Below, piece after piece: positions 46,045-58,629 of a stretch of DNA of 64,000 nucleotides. The translations under genes and the position numbers were made by a program. The notes under the pieces are model-generated. The model saw only the letters and a list, made by a program, of their open reading frames with translations. It did no database searches and was not told the origin of the DNA. Within the stretch, counting starts at the first letter, position 1; each line of letters starts with the position of its first letter. Origin of the DNA: Siphonodentalium dalli (taxonomy: Eukaryota; Mollusca; Scaphopoda; Gadilida; Siphonodentaliidae); assembly GCA_032622095.1 (NCBI GenBank), contig CP136062.1:141564351-141628350 (forward strand). Direction: 5' to 3'.

Positions 46045-46573
46045 TTAAAGACACGAGCGGCGTTCGTTGCAGAAATATTCATATTTGTTCAAATCGCCAT
46101 CAACAGAAGGAATATTAAAATATATATTTAGTTTTGTTCATATGCCAAACATAATTAGCGCGTAAATAATATATTGTCGTCCAATCGTACGATGGTGTAC
46201 GTAAACAAGAGCCTGCTCGTGTTACAACAGTTTTGCTTCTGTTTACATAACACAGCGAAATTCTATTGGTTAATCACACACAAATGATATAAAAGTTCTT
46301 ATTATTTCCATATCAGGAAAACAGTATCAAATAACGCTCTTTATGTTTACCATATCCGGATCTAAACAAAAGCCAGGTTCTGAAACGTTTTTTGCTTTTG
46401 TTTACATAACACAGGAAAAACATTTGACAATAAGATACTGTTTATGCCATATTTCTGATTGGTATAAGAACAAAGTCTGTCTATATTTTACTATTCTTTC
46501 TGTTTATGGCGGTTTTTGACGGAGGTGAATATTTTAACAGCATACCCACCGCCAACGCCGCCCGTAACTTTAA
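46045..46573. mobile_element. TTAA-flanked TIR element (TIR AGACACG…), copy 2
   Basis: TTAA then AGACACGAGCGGCGTT at the left, AACGCCGCCCGTAACT then TTAA at the right. Shared interior with 29611-30112: ATTCATATTTGTTC, GAGCCTG(A/C)T, TAACGCTCTTTATGTTTACC and ACCCACCGCCAA. Confidence 0.75.
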
Positions 46574-49055
46574 GCCGATAGTTAATGTGCCACCTTCAAA
46601 CCTATGTTCAGCCCGATGCTGGCGATACATGTACATTTTAAAGTAGAAACTTGACTATAAATCAGGGATAATACCACCCCTGGTCAACTGGTCCTGCTAA
46701 TATGCTATGATGCGGTTGGATCCTGCTCATTTGCTATGATGATGTTAGGGCAAACTGATGCTGTTAACAAAAAGTACCTTTATATTTTTTTACTTTGTCC
46801 TTTTCGCAGTGTTCTGATAATCTGAACATATCCAGGAAAAGCCATTTTGTTTATCAAACATTCAAAAACATACTTATTGTGAAATTTTTAATCGTGGTTG
46901 TATTAGTTGTTAAAAATCGACTATAATCAAGATGGTTATTCACGTCATTTTAGAAACACCAGAGCAGGCATTATGATATTTTTCAAACATTTCCATGTTC
47001 TTGAATGTTTCATACAGACACTTTTTTTTCTCAAATCGCTCGGATTAGCCAAACACCGCGAAAATGACAACTTTTTCGTAACGGCATCAGTTTGCATGCC
47101 CTACCCGCATCATAACAATTCAGCAGGACCACCAGCATCACAGCATATTAGCAGGAACACTTAACCAGGGGTGAATACTGACACGGATCAGGTAATAGAC
47201 CGTATGTGTGTCCCATGTTATGGTAATAGTAATTGAAGCGTGTCTTCGTTTACATATCTAGTCTTGTGATGCTAAATCAGTTGTCCAGTGACGACATGAG
47301 AAGTACAGTCTTGTCTGGATTCTGGCCCGCAAAGGTAAATGACGTGATGACACAGTCATGTAATGACGTCGTATCTTGTTTTCGTTAAGCTAACAAAGGA
47401 AATTAAATATATGAACTTATTTTTTAATAATAACTGTTTATAAATAAATAAATAATTCAAATGTTCATTATCATCGGAAATTGTGAAGTAGCAATTTTTC
47501 TTTTCATCGCGTTGTTTCATTGCTGATTCCGCGCTTTTGTGCAACCACTGCCGGAAGTCACGTGATTTTGTTTTTCGAAAAAGCGGTGTCTCCCAAAATT
47601 TCGCCTTCACGGTATATATACTGTAAATTATGTGTGACGTCACAAGTACGTGCGCCAGCACGTTTCATATACACGACCAAAGCTCGGTGGGGTCGTTATA
47701 CATACAGGAGAAATAATGTACCGGTTTTAAACTCTGAAAAGACTTACGCGAAGAAATAAACATATATATATACTGCTTTCTACTTTCCACACTATAAGTG
47801 ACAAAATCGTTTCTATCATATCAGGAAATGATCTTTAATTATCCACACCGACGTCCCCCTTGTTTTATTCTTGGGTGATACTTTATATAAGACTCCAAAG
47901 AGGTTTTTCTGAGACATATATATAAGTATCTCATGTATTTGTCTAGATATTTTAATCACCGAATCGTGACAAAAGCGACAATTTGATCGGAAGCCAGACC
48001 AATTATGATCAATTGTGAAAAAGTGTTCATATCATTCTTCCAAGCAAGTTTTGTGCACGATCATTCCATGGATCCGTAGCTATCAGTAGGTCATGTGCTG
48101 TATATCGGGAGATATCATTTGATGTTTGACTTAACGGGCGATCAGCCCATTATCGACTGTAGCTCACGGGGTATATATCCGTCTCCAAACAAGCTAATCG
48201 GAAGCAAAACCAAAACAGGCTTACTTCTGATTACCTTAATAGAATCAAGTCTGTTTGTTATTGTGAGACTACTATCATACCCCGATAAGGAGCGTTTAAG
48301 ATACTTACAATCCTAATCGTTTAATAGTAGTCTTTCGGAACCTTTTGACGCGATCATTGTGGTCCAAACATTGATGTATGGGGTTGTTTCTAATTGCGCC
48401 GACCACGCGGGTTGGTGTTTATAAGGAAGATAAAGATTTCTTGGTTGCAATATCTCTGTCGTCCCGTTACTGTAATCCCCTGATAAGATAAATATAACCA
48501 AACATATATATCCATATCCATTTGACGACAACGGAAGGGAGTTTTTTTTTATTTAACAGATATACGCCGAATGTCTCAAATATATATATAGCGATACTTC
48601 AAAAATTGTTGATAACGGCCTTGTTCAGAATTATTCAGATTAGTCGATGACACATAAGAGTTAAAATTTGAGACATATTATGGAACTTTTCTGCACGCGC
48701 AACAAACAAAACGAGATACTTAATTCAAATCAAATAATTTTGATAAGTCGGATCCTCAGCCTGGAACAACAAAGCGCGGTCTTTGTTAGTCTATTCCCGA
48801 TATGGTAAATAAAAATAGCGTTTATCTCAATTCGTTCGGAAATATTTTAAACAGCCGGAAAAGTCTATGACTGCATGGGACAAGTTTTACTAGAGTACAC
48901 ACATGTGCATCGACCCATCTCATCCCTTGTTACGCGCCTGTTCCTAGAATTACAGTGTTCTTGCTGTTCCGTACGCTCTTTAAAACTCAAGTGTTATATA
49001 TAACACTTTCCAAGATTTTGTACACTTTGAGTGTACGAACAGCACTCATACAAGT
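46574..49055. other. no recognised gene
   Basis: 47800-47840 has a TTTCTATCATATCAGGAAATGATC tract and 48770-48900 an AGTCTATTCCCGATATGGTAAATAAA tract, both related to repeats at 7.1 and 15.2 kb. ACGCTCTTTA recurs at 48973. Confidence 0.45.
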
Positions 49056-49248
49056 GTAAAGTGATGTGAAACACTCCGGTAGGGTGATGAAATATAAATA
49101 GAGAATAATCTTGTTCAAAGTAGTTATTTAAAAAAATATTAAAACCAAATTGACAACACACACCCTCATTCTTATATATTAATTCAATGCAGGGACACTC
49201 GATGGCGAAATTGTTTTCGTTAGTTTATCGCCGATATGCGTCCCGAAT
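49056..49248 (+). mobile_element. TTAA-type repeat, family 'GTGAAACACTCC', truncated copy
   Basis: Begins GTAAAGTGATGTGAAACACT and follows the family consensus up to GCGTCCCGAAT, where a palindrome takes over. The right half is missing. Confidence 0.7.
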
Positions 49249-49346
49249 CGGGCTAGCATCACCAAATTCACCCTCTGGGGACCTCATTCTGCTTAGGCCT
49301 TAGCGGAATGAGGTTCCCAGAGGGTGAATTTGGTGATGCTAGCCCG
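49249..49346. repeat. 98 bp near-perfect palindrome
   Basis: 44 nt arms CGGGCTAGCATCACCAAATT…CATTCTGC and complement, two mismatches, around a 10 nt loop TTAGGCCTTA. A third, direct copy of the arm follows at 49353-49396 with a few changes. Confidence 0.9.
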
Positions 49347-49470
49347 CTGTGCGGGATAGCATCACTAAATTCACCCTCTGGGAACCTCATTCTGCAAATG
49401 AAAGGCTCACTATTTCAAGGCTCTGGGAACCTCATTCTGCAAATGACAGGATCACTATTTCAAGATTATT
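49347..49470 (+). repeat. short tandem repeat derived from the palindrome arm
   Basis: CTCTGGGAACCTCATTCTGC followed by AAATGA(A/C)AGG(C/A)TCACTATTTC occurs twice (49376 and 49420). Confidence 0.8.
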
Positions 49471-50482
49471 TCCTTTCGAAATGTGCATATCTCATTCGAA
49501 ATGGACCCATTTGACCGATTTCGCAACGGAAGCAATGTCTACAGCTCAAAACTCACACATCCTTGAAACTGAAGATGAAGGTTTGACCACGGCCATTGTT
49601 GAAAACTATACATATATAATTTGTTACAAACTTCAAGACACCAGTGGTAACATAACTAACGTTGACAATGAATGTGACACATTGACTGAAGACATTAACA
49701 TTTTAGCACATTAAGATTATCCCATCTGAGGATTAGAAATAATAACGTGATGCCCACACACTCACGTCTGTCCACGTGTTTGTCCAGTCGGCTTTGAGAG
49801 ATTGGGTTTCCGGTTTATCCACATCCACAAACATTAAATGTGGGAGCACGCCGGACAATTAAACAATGATAAGTCCATCTCGAGATATTAAAACTATTTT
49901 GGCATTTTGACACGTTGTTGAAAGGTATATAATGGTGAAGTATTAATATCAGGTGTAAATAATTAGGGCTGTTCTAAACAGATGCATTGAATACTTATAA
50001 TTTGGAGACGTTTTCGCTTGAGGTGGAAAACTAAACATGAGTGAATTATGACGAGAAAGAATAACAGCGGTGCAATATTCTGGGGGGAGGGGGTACTTAG
50101 CGACGATATAACGAGTAGAATATATTAAAGGTAATCTAGTGTTCGGAACAACTAAATTTATATTATATTGCTGATTTCAAATAAGCGTCATTGGTACGCA
50201 TTTTCATCCGGTATCTTTTATTTGGCAAGCACAGTGTTCAAGCGTAATGGACACGCATATATTCTGGGACCAAAAACCAAATGCCAGGGATCATATTCTT
50301 GTAACTCTCCTCACACTCTGGTCCAGATTTTAACCCCAGCATCTGGAACTTTGATAACGGAATTTAGATTGAAAACCCATACAACCCAGACGAAACTGTT
50401 TAGTTGCTTAGTTTAGCAAATAGTGCAACATAACCTTTGAATATCAAGTCCATGGCTTGAAATTACATGTAGGCCAATTTCG
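49471..50482. other. no recognised gene
   Basis: The frame ending at 49714 begins in the tandem repeat and has no recognised domain. Confidence 0.45.
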
Positions 50483-50854
50483 TTAAAGTGACGTGAAACA
50501 CTCCGATATGGGGATCAAATAGAAGTAGAGAATAATCCTGCTCAAAGTAGTTATTTTTTACAAATATTAAATCTAAACTGACAACACATACCGTCATTAT
50601 TATATATTAATTGAATTAAGTGACTCTAGATTGCGAAATAGCTTTCGTTACTTTATCGCCATAGTTGAGTCCCGATCGAGAAGCTAATATTTACAATTGA
50701 ACGTAGTTCAGATAGTGTTTTCTATGGAGTGGTACGGTCGATTTGCTTCAGATTTTCGGCGTTGTTGTAGAATGCCACATTCATCCAGTTGGCATAGTAC
50801 CTGAATACTAACTTAACAGTTTAACGCACCCGAGCAAGTCCATAATATGTCTTT
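50483..50854 (+). mobile_element. TTAA-flanked repeat, family 'GTGAAACACTCC', copy 4
   Basis: TTAA at 50483-50486 then AGTGACGTGAAACACTCCG. It ends CATAATATGTCTT where the right TTAA has changed to TTGC. Confidence 0.72.
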
Positions 50855-53800
50855 GCATACTGTCCCATTTAATACAGATAATTTGTCACACTGTAATAGT
50901 TTCCGGTCTATATGTAATATAAATAGATTATAATTGGAACAGTTGTAAACCTCATTTCACACAAGTGCAATGTTATTGAAAAATTATCTTCAATTTCAGT
51001 CGAAATAGCAACATACTCGGACCTTGTGATAAAATAGATATGGTTGTGTTTTAATGTGTCCTTTTCCATTGGTTTGAAGATATCACAACAACAAAATACA
51101 ACTGTTATCGACATCAACAGCATGATTCTAATTTATTAAGTATCTTATACTATATTGGTGTCACCGTACTATAATGGCAGTCTGGCAAGGTATATTCATT
51201 ATTACGAAACGTGCAGGCGATTTAACGCAATGGTTTTGAGGTTGTCAATTTAGTCATACACGTGACGTCTATCAAGTCCAGCCATGCACAATACAGGGAC
51301 ATTGTGCACTTTAAAGCTCGGGTGCAATTTGTTAACGATAATAACAGAACAATACTGATCAATCAACCATGTCCGCAAATAAGATATTGCCACATGCATG
51401 TCCAATCATTCGTTTCCGATGTTATCCGGTACCCATTATTCAAGGGCGTAAATGGACCGGACCGGTGGAGGTTGAACCGTTCCATGACGGTCCAATCCGC
51501 ATCACTACCATGCATGCTACATATAGTTGGTCATGCAACACACCGTCATCAATTGAGAAAAGAACTGCTAGGTTTTATCAACCTTGCCAGTTAATTGTCT
51601 GTTGATATATGCCCAAATGTGGTGGATGAATGAAAATGAACTTTCAGGTATCTTGCAGGTATCTTCGGCTAATTTCTCCTGGCGATGGAGTTACTGATAT
51701 TGTAATGTTTGGAATGTGGGAGGACTATCGTGGACATTGCTTCGGCAACGCATCGTCTGTGTGTGCTAGTTTATAAGGACTGACAATTAACAACACTTTC
51801 AATAACTTGACAGTTTTATTGGAATCAGATTTATACACGGCCGTTAAACGACACTCGCAACTACCTTACGAAGTTTGTCCAATGTTGTAAACTTACCATA
51901 TAATAACCGTGTCATACACCATATAGAAGGAAGAAGTCTCGCAAATTGCCAACTTATTTGAGTAGAACATCATGGAATGACCGCGAATGAGATGTTGAGT
52001 GTGTACTCGAGTTACAAGTATGATAACTATGGGGCTAGAATGTCAGTTTATATAATAGTACGAGTGAGAGTCGAGTGGTACCCAAGGTTATATTTGAGTA
52101 CGCGTGGCGCCTATTTTCACATCAATATTTCCATTAGAGGTCACACGTACCTCTTCTTATTCCACATTCTACACGAAAGACGAGTCTATTTGATGACAAA
52201 ACCTCAAACTGAAAACACTTTTGTTGTAATATTTCTGGCATATACGGTGAATTAAATTATATATCTTACATATTTATGTTCAGAATATAAGAGAAATTGC
52301 AATTTGCCACATTTCCTGAGGTATTTTTCAGCTTATTCCAGAATAAGAAAAATACTTGCAATCACAATCATTCGTATATATATATATGTGTGTGGTACAG
52401 ACATATCGAAATCCACAATATAGCATTAATCCATTTTGCGTTTATCACATAATTTGCCCATAATGTAATGACATCACTTCGTTTTTTAAATGACTTGCAA
52501 TCGCTGCAGTTTATGACTGTTGTTTTCGACGAATACTTCGCGTTGCTTAGCGTTTATTTGATCAAGTGATAAAAGGTATCTCACACTCGTCCCAGTTTGT
52601 ACGTAATTTATCAACCTTGTCTACTAAATTCTATTTGAGCCTCGGTAAACATCGGCTCAAATCGAATTTAGTGAACTCGGTTGATAAATTCCGTATAAAA
52701 TAGAAACTAGCCTGACAATTCCAAACGTGCTAAAATGCATCAATTAGAAGGTCCTTATATCTGACCACGAAAAAACTTCCAATTACATGTACTTTGGCAC
52801 GATTTGATGATTTATTTATTTAATACAAAATTGTCCACATATAAGTACTGGCAGATGAGACATACATTAATCGTATTTAAATTCGCGCATGCAGGACTAT
52901 TTTTCGCTCAGTTTTGAATTCGCGCAGTTTAAATTCGCCCACATTTGCGCGAATTCAAAACTGACAAAAATATTTTCGTAAAATTCTTGGATCCGATGAC
53001 AATTTCAGTTAATAGTCGTTTCTGAAGACACATGTGCACGATCGCGGCGGATTTACATCCTTTAGACCATATAACTACATCAACATTTTTTTGCGATGAT
53101 GGATGTTTATATGCTCCAAATAATTATACTGACATTGAAAGAGTTATGGACTGGACATCAATTAAATAAACTCGAAAACATAAAAACACAACCGCGAAGG
53201 TACATGTAACAGTTTCTGACTTCAGAAAAAGAAACACTTGGCTACGGGCTGTGATGACATAACTAACTCAGAGTGCATGATCACGGTACCCAGGGTAGTG
53301 GCTATGGGGGACGTGCTTTCATGCACATACACTCTAGAATATGTGTGTTTCTTACAAGCGTTTCAACATCGTCGACTTTACGTATACCATGATTTGTACA
53401 TCGCTTGACATTGAGTAACTGTTTTGAATTTCTGATATTGGTTGACCGAATTCAGATATAAGCCTACATGTATTCGCGTAATTAATCTATTCAGTGTCCA
53501 ATCTTTCAGGCAATTCTTTAAGGATTGGCCATTTATAAATGAACAATTGGAACCCCAAAAGGCCATTAATATATCGTCAATCGCGTTGCCGGCTTGTCTG
53601 TTAAGAATAAACCATAAACGTTAATGAATGTTTAAGGGAAATAACTCAAACTTCAGTACCATCGAAAATTGAACGTGAGAGTCCCCCCCCCCCCCCCGAT
53701 GAGACGGAACGAACCTGTCGTTATTAACGCACCCGGTGTATACTGTTCTACTGATTTTAAAAAGCTGTGGTTCGCTAGGCATTTTATAAATAGATAATGG

Positions 53801-54058
53801 GTTTTTTATCGCAGTAGGTCGCTATTCGCGGAGGTCCCCTAAAATAGTCGAAATATGTTGATTTTAATTAGGGAACGGGTACGTATATGTCAATTGATAC
53901 GTATTTGAAACAAATAACGACACGATCATCATAATAGTGGTTTGTTCTATCAATCATATCATAATCATCGATCATCATAATACTAATACGGAACAAGTCT
54001 TGCGACTTTTCGTCCCAATAATATTATTTGCAATGCTTGTTTACAAATATATGTATCG
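50855..54058. other. 3.2 kb without recognised genes; two hairpins and a poly-C run
   Basis: 52601-52693 is an imperfect hairpin (ACGTAATTTATCAACC…GGTTGATAAATTCCGT) with an inner TTTGAGCC/GGCTCAAA stem. 52903-52965 is a second (CAGTTTTGAATTCGCGC with GCGCGAATTCAAAACTG). 53683-53697 is a run of C. Open frames are unassigned. Confidence 0.55.
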
Positions 54059-54680
54059 TCATTCGATATTTACTTGTGAGTCAATGGAACATATTAGTTG
54101 TCGTCGAACTCGTATTTTATATAATAGAAGAATGAGTCTATGTAACTCTATTTTGAATTGACCGAGTGTTGGAGCCTCAACAGCGAAGTCTGGCAGAGAG
54201 TTCCAGCTATTTACCACCCTCTGCGTGAAGAAATATTTTCCAATGGCCTTGTTAACAATGGGCATCTGTAGCTTTTTATTATGTCCTCTTGTTCTTCCAG
54301 ATGAATGTCTTTCTAATAGGTCACAGGCATTGATATTGTAAGGACCATTCAACAGTTTATATACCTCAATTAGATCTCCTCTAAATATTCAGATTGAGTC
54401 TTATCATTCGGTCTCGGTAGCATAGAGTTTTGATTTGACGAACTAGTTTCGTTGCTTTTCTTTGTATTTCTCTAATACAATGCTTTGATATTTGTGACGT
54501 GGACTCCATGCAGAATTACAGTATTCGATGATAGGTCTGACCATGCTTATGTAGAGCGATTAGAAAGTGTCGCTGTCCATGTTCGTGAAAGTTCTGTTGA
54601 CTATGACGATGATTTGAGATGTTTTATTGTTTTAGGATATTGTAGGAAGGATAATCTGGCCTTGTCAAATTGAGCTATAG
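54059..54680 (-). pseudogene. LINE reverse-transcriptase ORF 3' remnant (CR1/L2-like)
   Basis: On the minus strand, from about 54620: RTFTNMDSDTF, stop, SLYISMVRPIIEYCNSAWSP, then after further breaks VYKLLNG, LERHSSGRTRGHNKKLQM and KYFFTQRVVNSWNSLPDFAV. The pattern LYxxMVRPxxEYxxxxWSP followed by GRTRGHxxKL and FxxRVVNxWNSLP is a strong signature of CR1/L2-type LINE C-termini. Frameshifts and stops make it a dead 5'-truncated copy. Confidence 0.85.
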
Positions 54681-56933
54681 CGATGGGATTTCTCGCAGCG
54701 CAACACATTTCGGGTTTGTCGGGGGGGGGGGGGAATTAATAGTTCGGTAGACGATAGTAAATTGTCGTTGTCGAGTAATTGTTGTATAGTTTTCAAAGAA
54801 ATATATCACGCCCCATATCAACACATAATTTTTTACACGATCATGTGTACCACGCATTGTTCAATCCACTATCCGTTAATTAATTTGATTACGTCTTGTA
54901 CACGCAAATTCGTAATGTAATTTATGGCTCCAGCTCCAGCCATAAATTAATTTGATATCAAATAATTAATTTTGATTGATTTTAAGATAACCTATTAACC
55001 TGAACGTTTACAGGATACATCTTTGTCTCAAATTCCTTATTTTTCTATATATTATCGATATTAGATCGTTGTTATTACCGGGAAGTTATTGAAAATGGCG
55101 TACAGTACCCCTTTAATATACATAAACAAATGATCTTTTATTACACTATCTCCACAGTTTTATCAACTCTTCTGTCAATAGATAGTTTCATCAGCATATT
55201 TTTTTACTATTATTGTTTTATATACCCAATATACTGAGGTGGTCCTCACCTAAGGAGAGAATTCTACAAGCAAGCAGGATTAAAATATTTAACAATGGTT
55301 ACGATCAGAACAACGAACGTGACTGGCGTGTGGACCTCAAATAAAAGAGACATTCCATAAGTTACTTATGTCCACTAGTGTAATCAGGTAAATCACATGC
55401 TTATATGTGTTTTGTTTTGAAATATATGTAAACATTAAAGTTTCAATTCACTTGTAAGTTGACAAACTCGCCACAAATTAGTTACGAAAATCTACGTATG
55501 TTCAGACCAACCCATAACGAGCACAATCGAAGTTGTTATTGTGCCATCTTTGAAAATGAAAAATGCCAAAGAAAAACATAGATTGTTTATTCAAACTAAA
55601 AGTAAAAACAACATCTGTAACTAAAAGGTTGACATATTTCACAATTAGAGGACACAGTTTAACAACTAAACAGATTAATAAACGCTGGGAAATCAAGCAG
55701 AGCGTTCGCTAATAGTTGATCACTTACACCGACCTAGTAGAGATCATACATGAGTGGTTTCAATCATCAACTTCTAACATGTCGTCGGTATGCAGCAAGA
55801 CATAAGGTCGCATTAGACATTCGTGTGAATGATTGTTAAGAATTTACGCAGGTAATTTACATGCATGACCGAGTTCCTTTCTTGGCCGATTTCTGTGTCA
55901 TATGAATCATTGTGTTTTTTGTGGTCTTGTGAACAGGACCAACTGATTTGTTTCCCAGCCCGCCCATCCCCGTTATTTTAGTTATGTTTAAATTTAATTT
56001 GATTTGCCTTCTTATTACGCATAAATGGATGAATTCCAATCAATCCGACCAAAGGCGGTGAGTGACCCATCTTTGGATCTTGGTGAGTTTTGTATATATA
56101 GGTAGTTTAATTGTTGTTGTTGTAAGATTCTCATTGTTTTCATGCTTTCAAATTCATTGCGCCCTGATGGTTTCTTCCGAAGTATTGCTGGTCAGTCAGG
56201 TGCGAGTAATGTTTAAATATATAGACATTCATATATATATATATATCCTATATATATATATTGATCAGGTGACATTTCCAACATAATTATTAATTAATTA
56301 ATACTGTCCAGCGGTGTTTCGCTGGCTTCATCACGGCGTTATACGTCATCATTCCTGTAAATATAAATTCATAAATCATGATAATGACAATAATGACATT
56401 CCGTCGGATTCGATTGTTGAAGTTAAAACTGCCTCAGACTCAACAGACTTAAATAGTACTAATTCACGTATAACTATAAAAGATGTCAGACTTTAATCAA
56501 GACAATACAAGTACATCATGTGAGCGAAGAAAGCAGGTTGGGGTGGAGGAGAAGCAGTCCCTCTGGGTGGAGCTTAGATACCTGTGTATTGAGATGAGTG
56601 CACCACCGACAGCAGATGAAAGAGTCTACTCACTGTGCGACAACACAATATCCGAGGAATCGTTCGCGATGTGCGAGGACTGCTCCCCACACAGACTATG
56701 AGTTATCGTTCCTGACCGACAGACGTACTTCAATTGTGCTCCGAATAATAGCCAAAAATATCTAAATCTATCGTTCTAACAATATCAGGAATTCTTTTAC
56801 ATATGGCGATTCTATCCGTGCGATGGGATCATTGGACTTTATGTTGAAATTCTATTGAAAATGTGAGTTTTCAAAAGCATATCTGACTCAAAACTCAATT
56901 GTTTACGTCGCCATTTTGTTTTTTGGCTCACGT
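54681..56933. other. no recognised gene
   Basis: Includes a 13 bp G run at 54721, a short hairpin at 54917-54950 (ATTTATGGCT…AGCCATAAAT) and a (TA)n tract at 56230-56262. The open frames 56314-56496 and 56483-56701 are unassigned. Confidence 0.45.
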
Positions 56934-57041
56934 ATATATCTTCATATTGTAATTTCCACAACGGCTCTTATCAAGGACTCCTACCATGTAGTTGCTGCAG
57001 AGGTGTGAAAAACAACAGCCAAGCCGGACAGATTAATGCAC
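56934..57041 (+). repeat. left copy of a ~106 bp direct repeat bounding the LINE
   Basis: Begins ATATATCTTCATATTGTAAT and runs to GACAGATTAATGCAC. The same sequence with two substitutions and a 2 bp gap lies at 63895-64000. It is either the LINE's 5' end or a long target duplication. Confidence 0.85.
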
Positions 57042-57143
57042 TTCTCGGCAACTTATCAAGAGAACGCCAGTCGCTGCATTGTTGGACGAAAAGGTGTGAT
57101 AAACTATGCTAGCCAGAACATCATATAACAAAGAATGTCATAT

Positions 57144-57231
57144 CAATATTCATACTAGAAACCCCAAAAATGAAGGAAAGAAAAAACGACAAAGAAACGT
57201 ATTCAGCGAGGGTGACTTGCGGAGCTAATTT
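57144..57231 (+). repeat. 88 bp direct repeat, copy before ORF1
   Basis: AATATTCATACTAGAAACCC to GACTTGCGGAGCTAATTT. Repeated at 58078-58164 with one base change and a 1 nt length difference in an A run. It brackets ORF1. Confidence 0.92.
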
Positions 57232-57330
57232 TTCATCATTCTTGTTCCGGTCAATCGACGGGACGGTCGCACTGTGCTTGACGCACGAGCCGTTGATTGA
57301 CCGTGAGTTTTTTGTCGGGCTTGGCTGGTT

Positions 57331-58074
57331 ATGGATAGCTTAATCCCCAGCCAAGTCCGCAACGTGCTGAGCGATTTCCACCTGGCTCATTGTGTGCGTT
57401 GGAACATCCATGCATACGATGGCCGGATGGACGTGGTTTTGGAGTATCGAGTCGCTCCAGCAGAACCCTCTGCTGGCCGCGGCTCGATAGGACATACCGG
57501 AGTCCACCGGTCCAAGGCAGGCCAGACCACCACGGATGGGACCATGCTAAAGAAGAGAAAGAAGAAAACCCCATCACGTCTCCGCAGGGACGCCGATAGG
57601 AAGGCCAGGTGGAGAACTGAGAGACGCCCAGTTCCCTCACACCTGGCCTCGCAGCAACAACAGCAGCCCACTGTCGGTGCGCCAGAATCCATCAGAAGCG
57701 GAAACGACAGGGACGTCGATGTCACCCCGGCCGTCCCTGTCGCCGACTTTGTAGTGAGGGCGGAGGATTTTCCACCGTCTCCAGCGGAGGACTACAATCC
57801 ACCGACACCGAGACCTCCGGTGTCCCCCGACTGCATCGCGGAAAAGGAGCAGAAACCACCACCCCCCTGCTCCTAGACTAACATCAACAGAGAGAGAGAC
57901 GCAATATCTGCCATATTAGACAAGATGCAGGCACAGGCGGACGCAGCTTTGGCAGCATGCAGGGTTCACGATCAGAAACCCGTGCCACCACCACCATCTT
58001 CATCGGAGAAACAACATCCAAACATCGGCCCTTTCGACCATCCCGGGGCTAGCCCCCCCAAACAACGGGATTAA
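57331..58074 (+). pseudogene. LINE ORF1-like gene with one in-frame TAG
   Basis: ATG at 57331 starts 181 codons ending at TAG (57874-57876). The same frame then continues without a stop to TAA at 58072, giving 247 codons if read through. Residues 1-45 (MDSLIPSQVRNVLSDF…VVLEYRVA) are followed by a basic KKRKKKTPSRLRRDADRKAR block, a Gln run and a Pro-rich tail. The KKKSPSRxRRDxxR type of basic block is common in ORF1-like proteins of marine-invertebrate mobile elements. Its place ahead of an endonuclease/RT ORF fits ORF1. Higher GC than the surroundings. Confidence 0.65.
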
Positions 58075-58077
58075 AAA

Positions 58078-58164
58078 AATATTCATACTAGAAACCCCAA
58101 AAATGAAGGAAAGAAAAAACGACAAAGAAACGTATTCAGCGAGGATGACTTGCGGAGCTAATTT
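58078..58164 (+). repeat. 87 bp direct repeat, copy after ORF1
   Basis: Second copy of 57144-57231, starting four bases after the ORF1 stop and ending 14 bp before the MITE array. Confidence 0.92.
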
Positions 58165-58178
58165 CCTAACGGCTTATA

Positions 58179-58629
58179 GGTTACACTGGTGTAAATAAGG
58201 TTCCGAGTGACATCTAGCGGATGCGGGAGGAATATATAGGAGAGAATAAAATAGACACTGGGCCCTGATTGGTCAATAGCCTTGTGTGCTTTTCACATAA
58301 AAAAATCATCACACCTCTTCCCTATGATTTCCCATAGGTAAAATAACCATTGGCACAGGAATTAACCCTTTGTAGTGAAGTTTGAATTTTTTGGTGTGGT
58401 CTAAAATATGACTGTATTTTTGTATGCGGTTCTGACACTAGTTACGAAAACATAAGATTTAAAGGCGAATTCCCTGCTAGACAGACATGATTTTTTTGTG
58501 TAAAAAGTTTCCCAAAATGTCAATTTTTCAGATTTAAAGAAAATTTTGGACCCAACATTTATATTGCCAACACTATACGTTAAAACGTTAGCACTGAGGC
58601 CTATGGAAAACATTTACACCAGTGTAACC
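58179..58629 (+). mobile_element. MITE-A unit 1 (451 bp, TIR GGTTACACTGGTGTAAAT)
   Basis: 18 bp perfect inverted termini, TA on both sides (58177-58178, 58630-58631). The terminus itself contains TTACACTGGTGTAA, nearly self-complementary. Non-coding. Confidence 0.93.

Noticed and set aside
15856-46118. Similar 75-97 residue open frames beginning MLGQCILLYMRGD
   Set aside because: They are translations of the double-hairpin MITE, not genes.
57329-57725. Minus-strand and alternate-frame ORFs over LINE ORF1
   Set aside because: They are shadows caused by the higher GC of the ORF1 segment.
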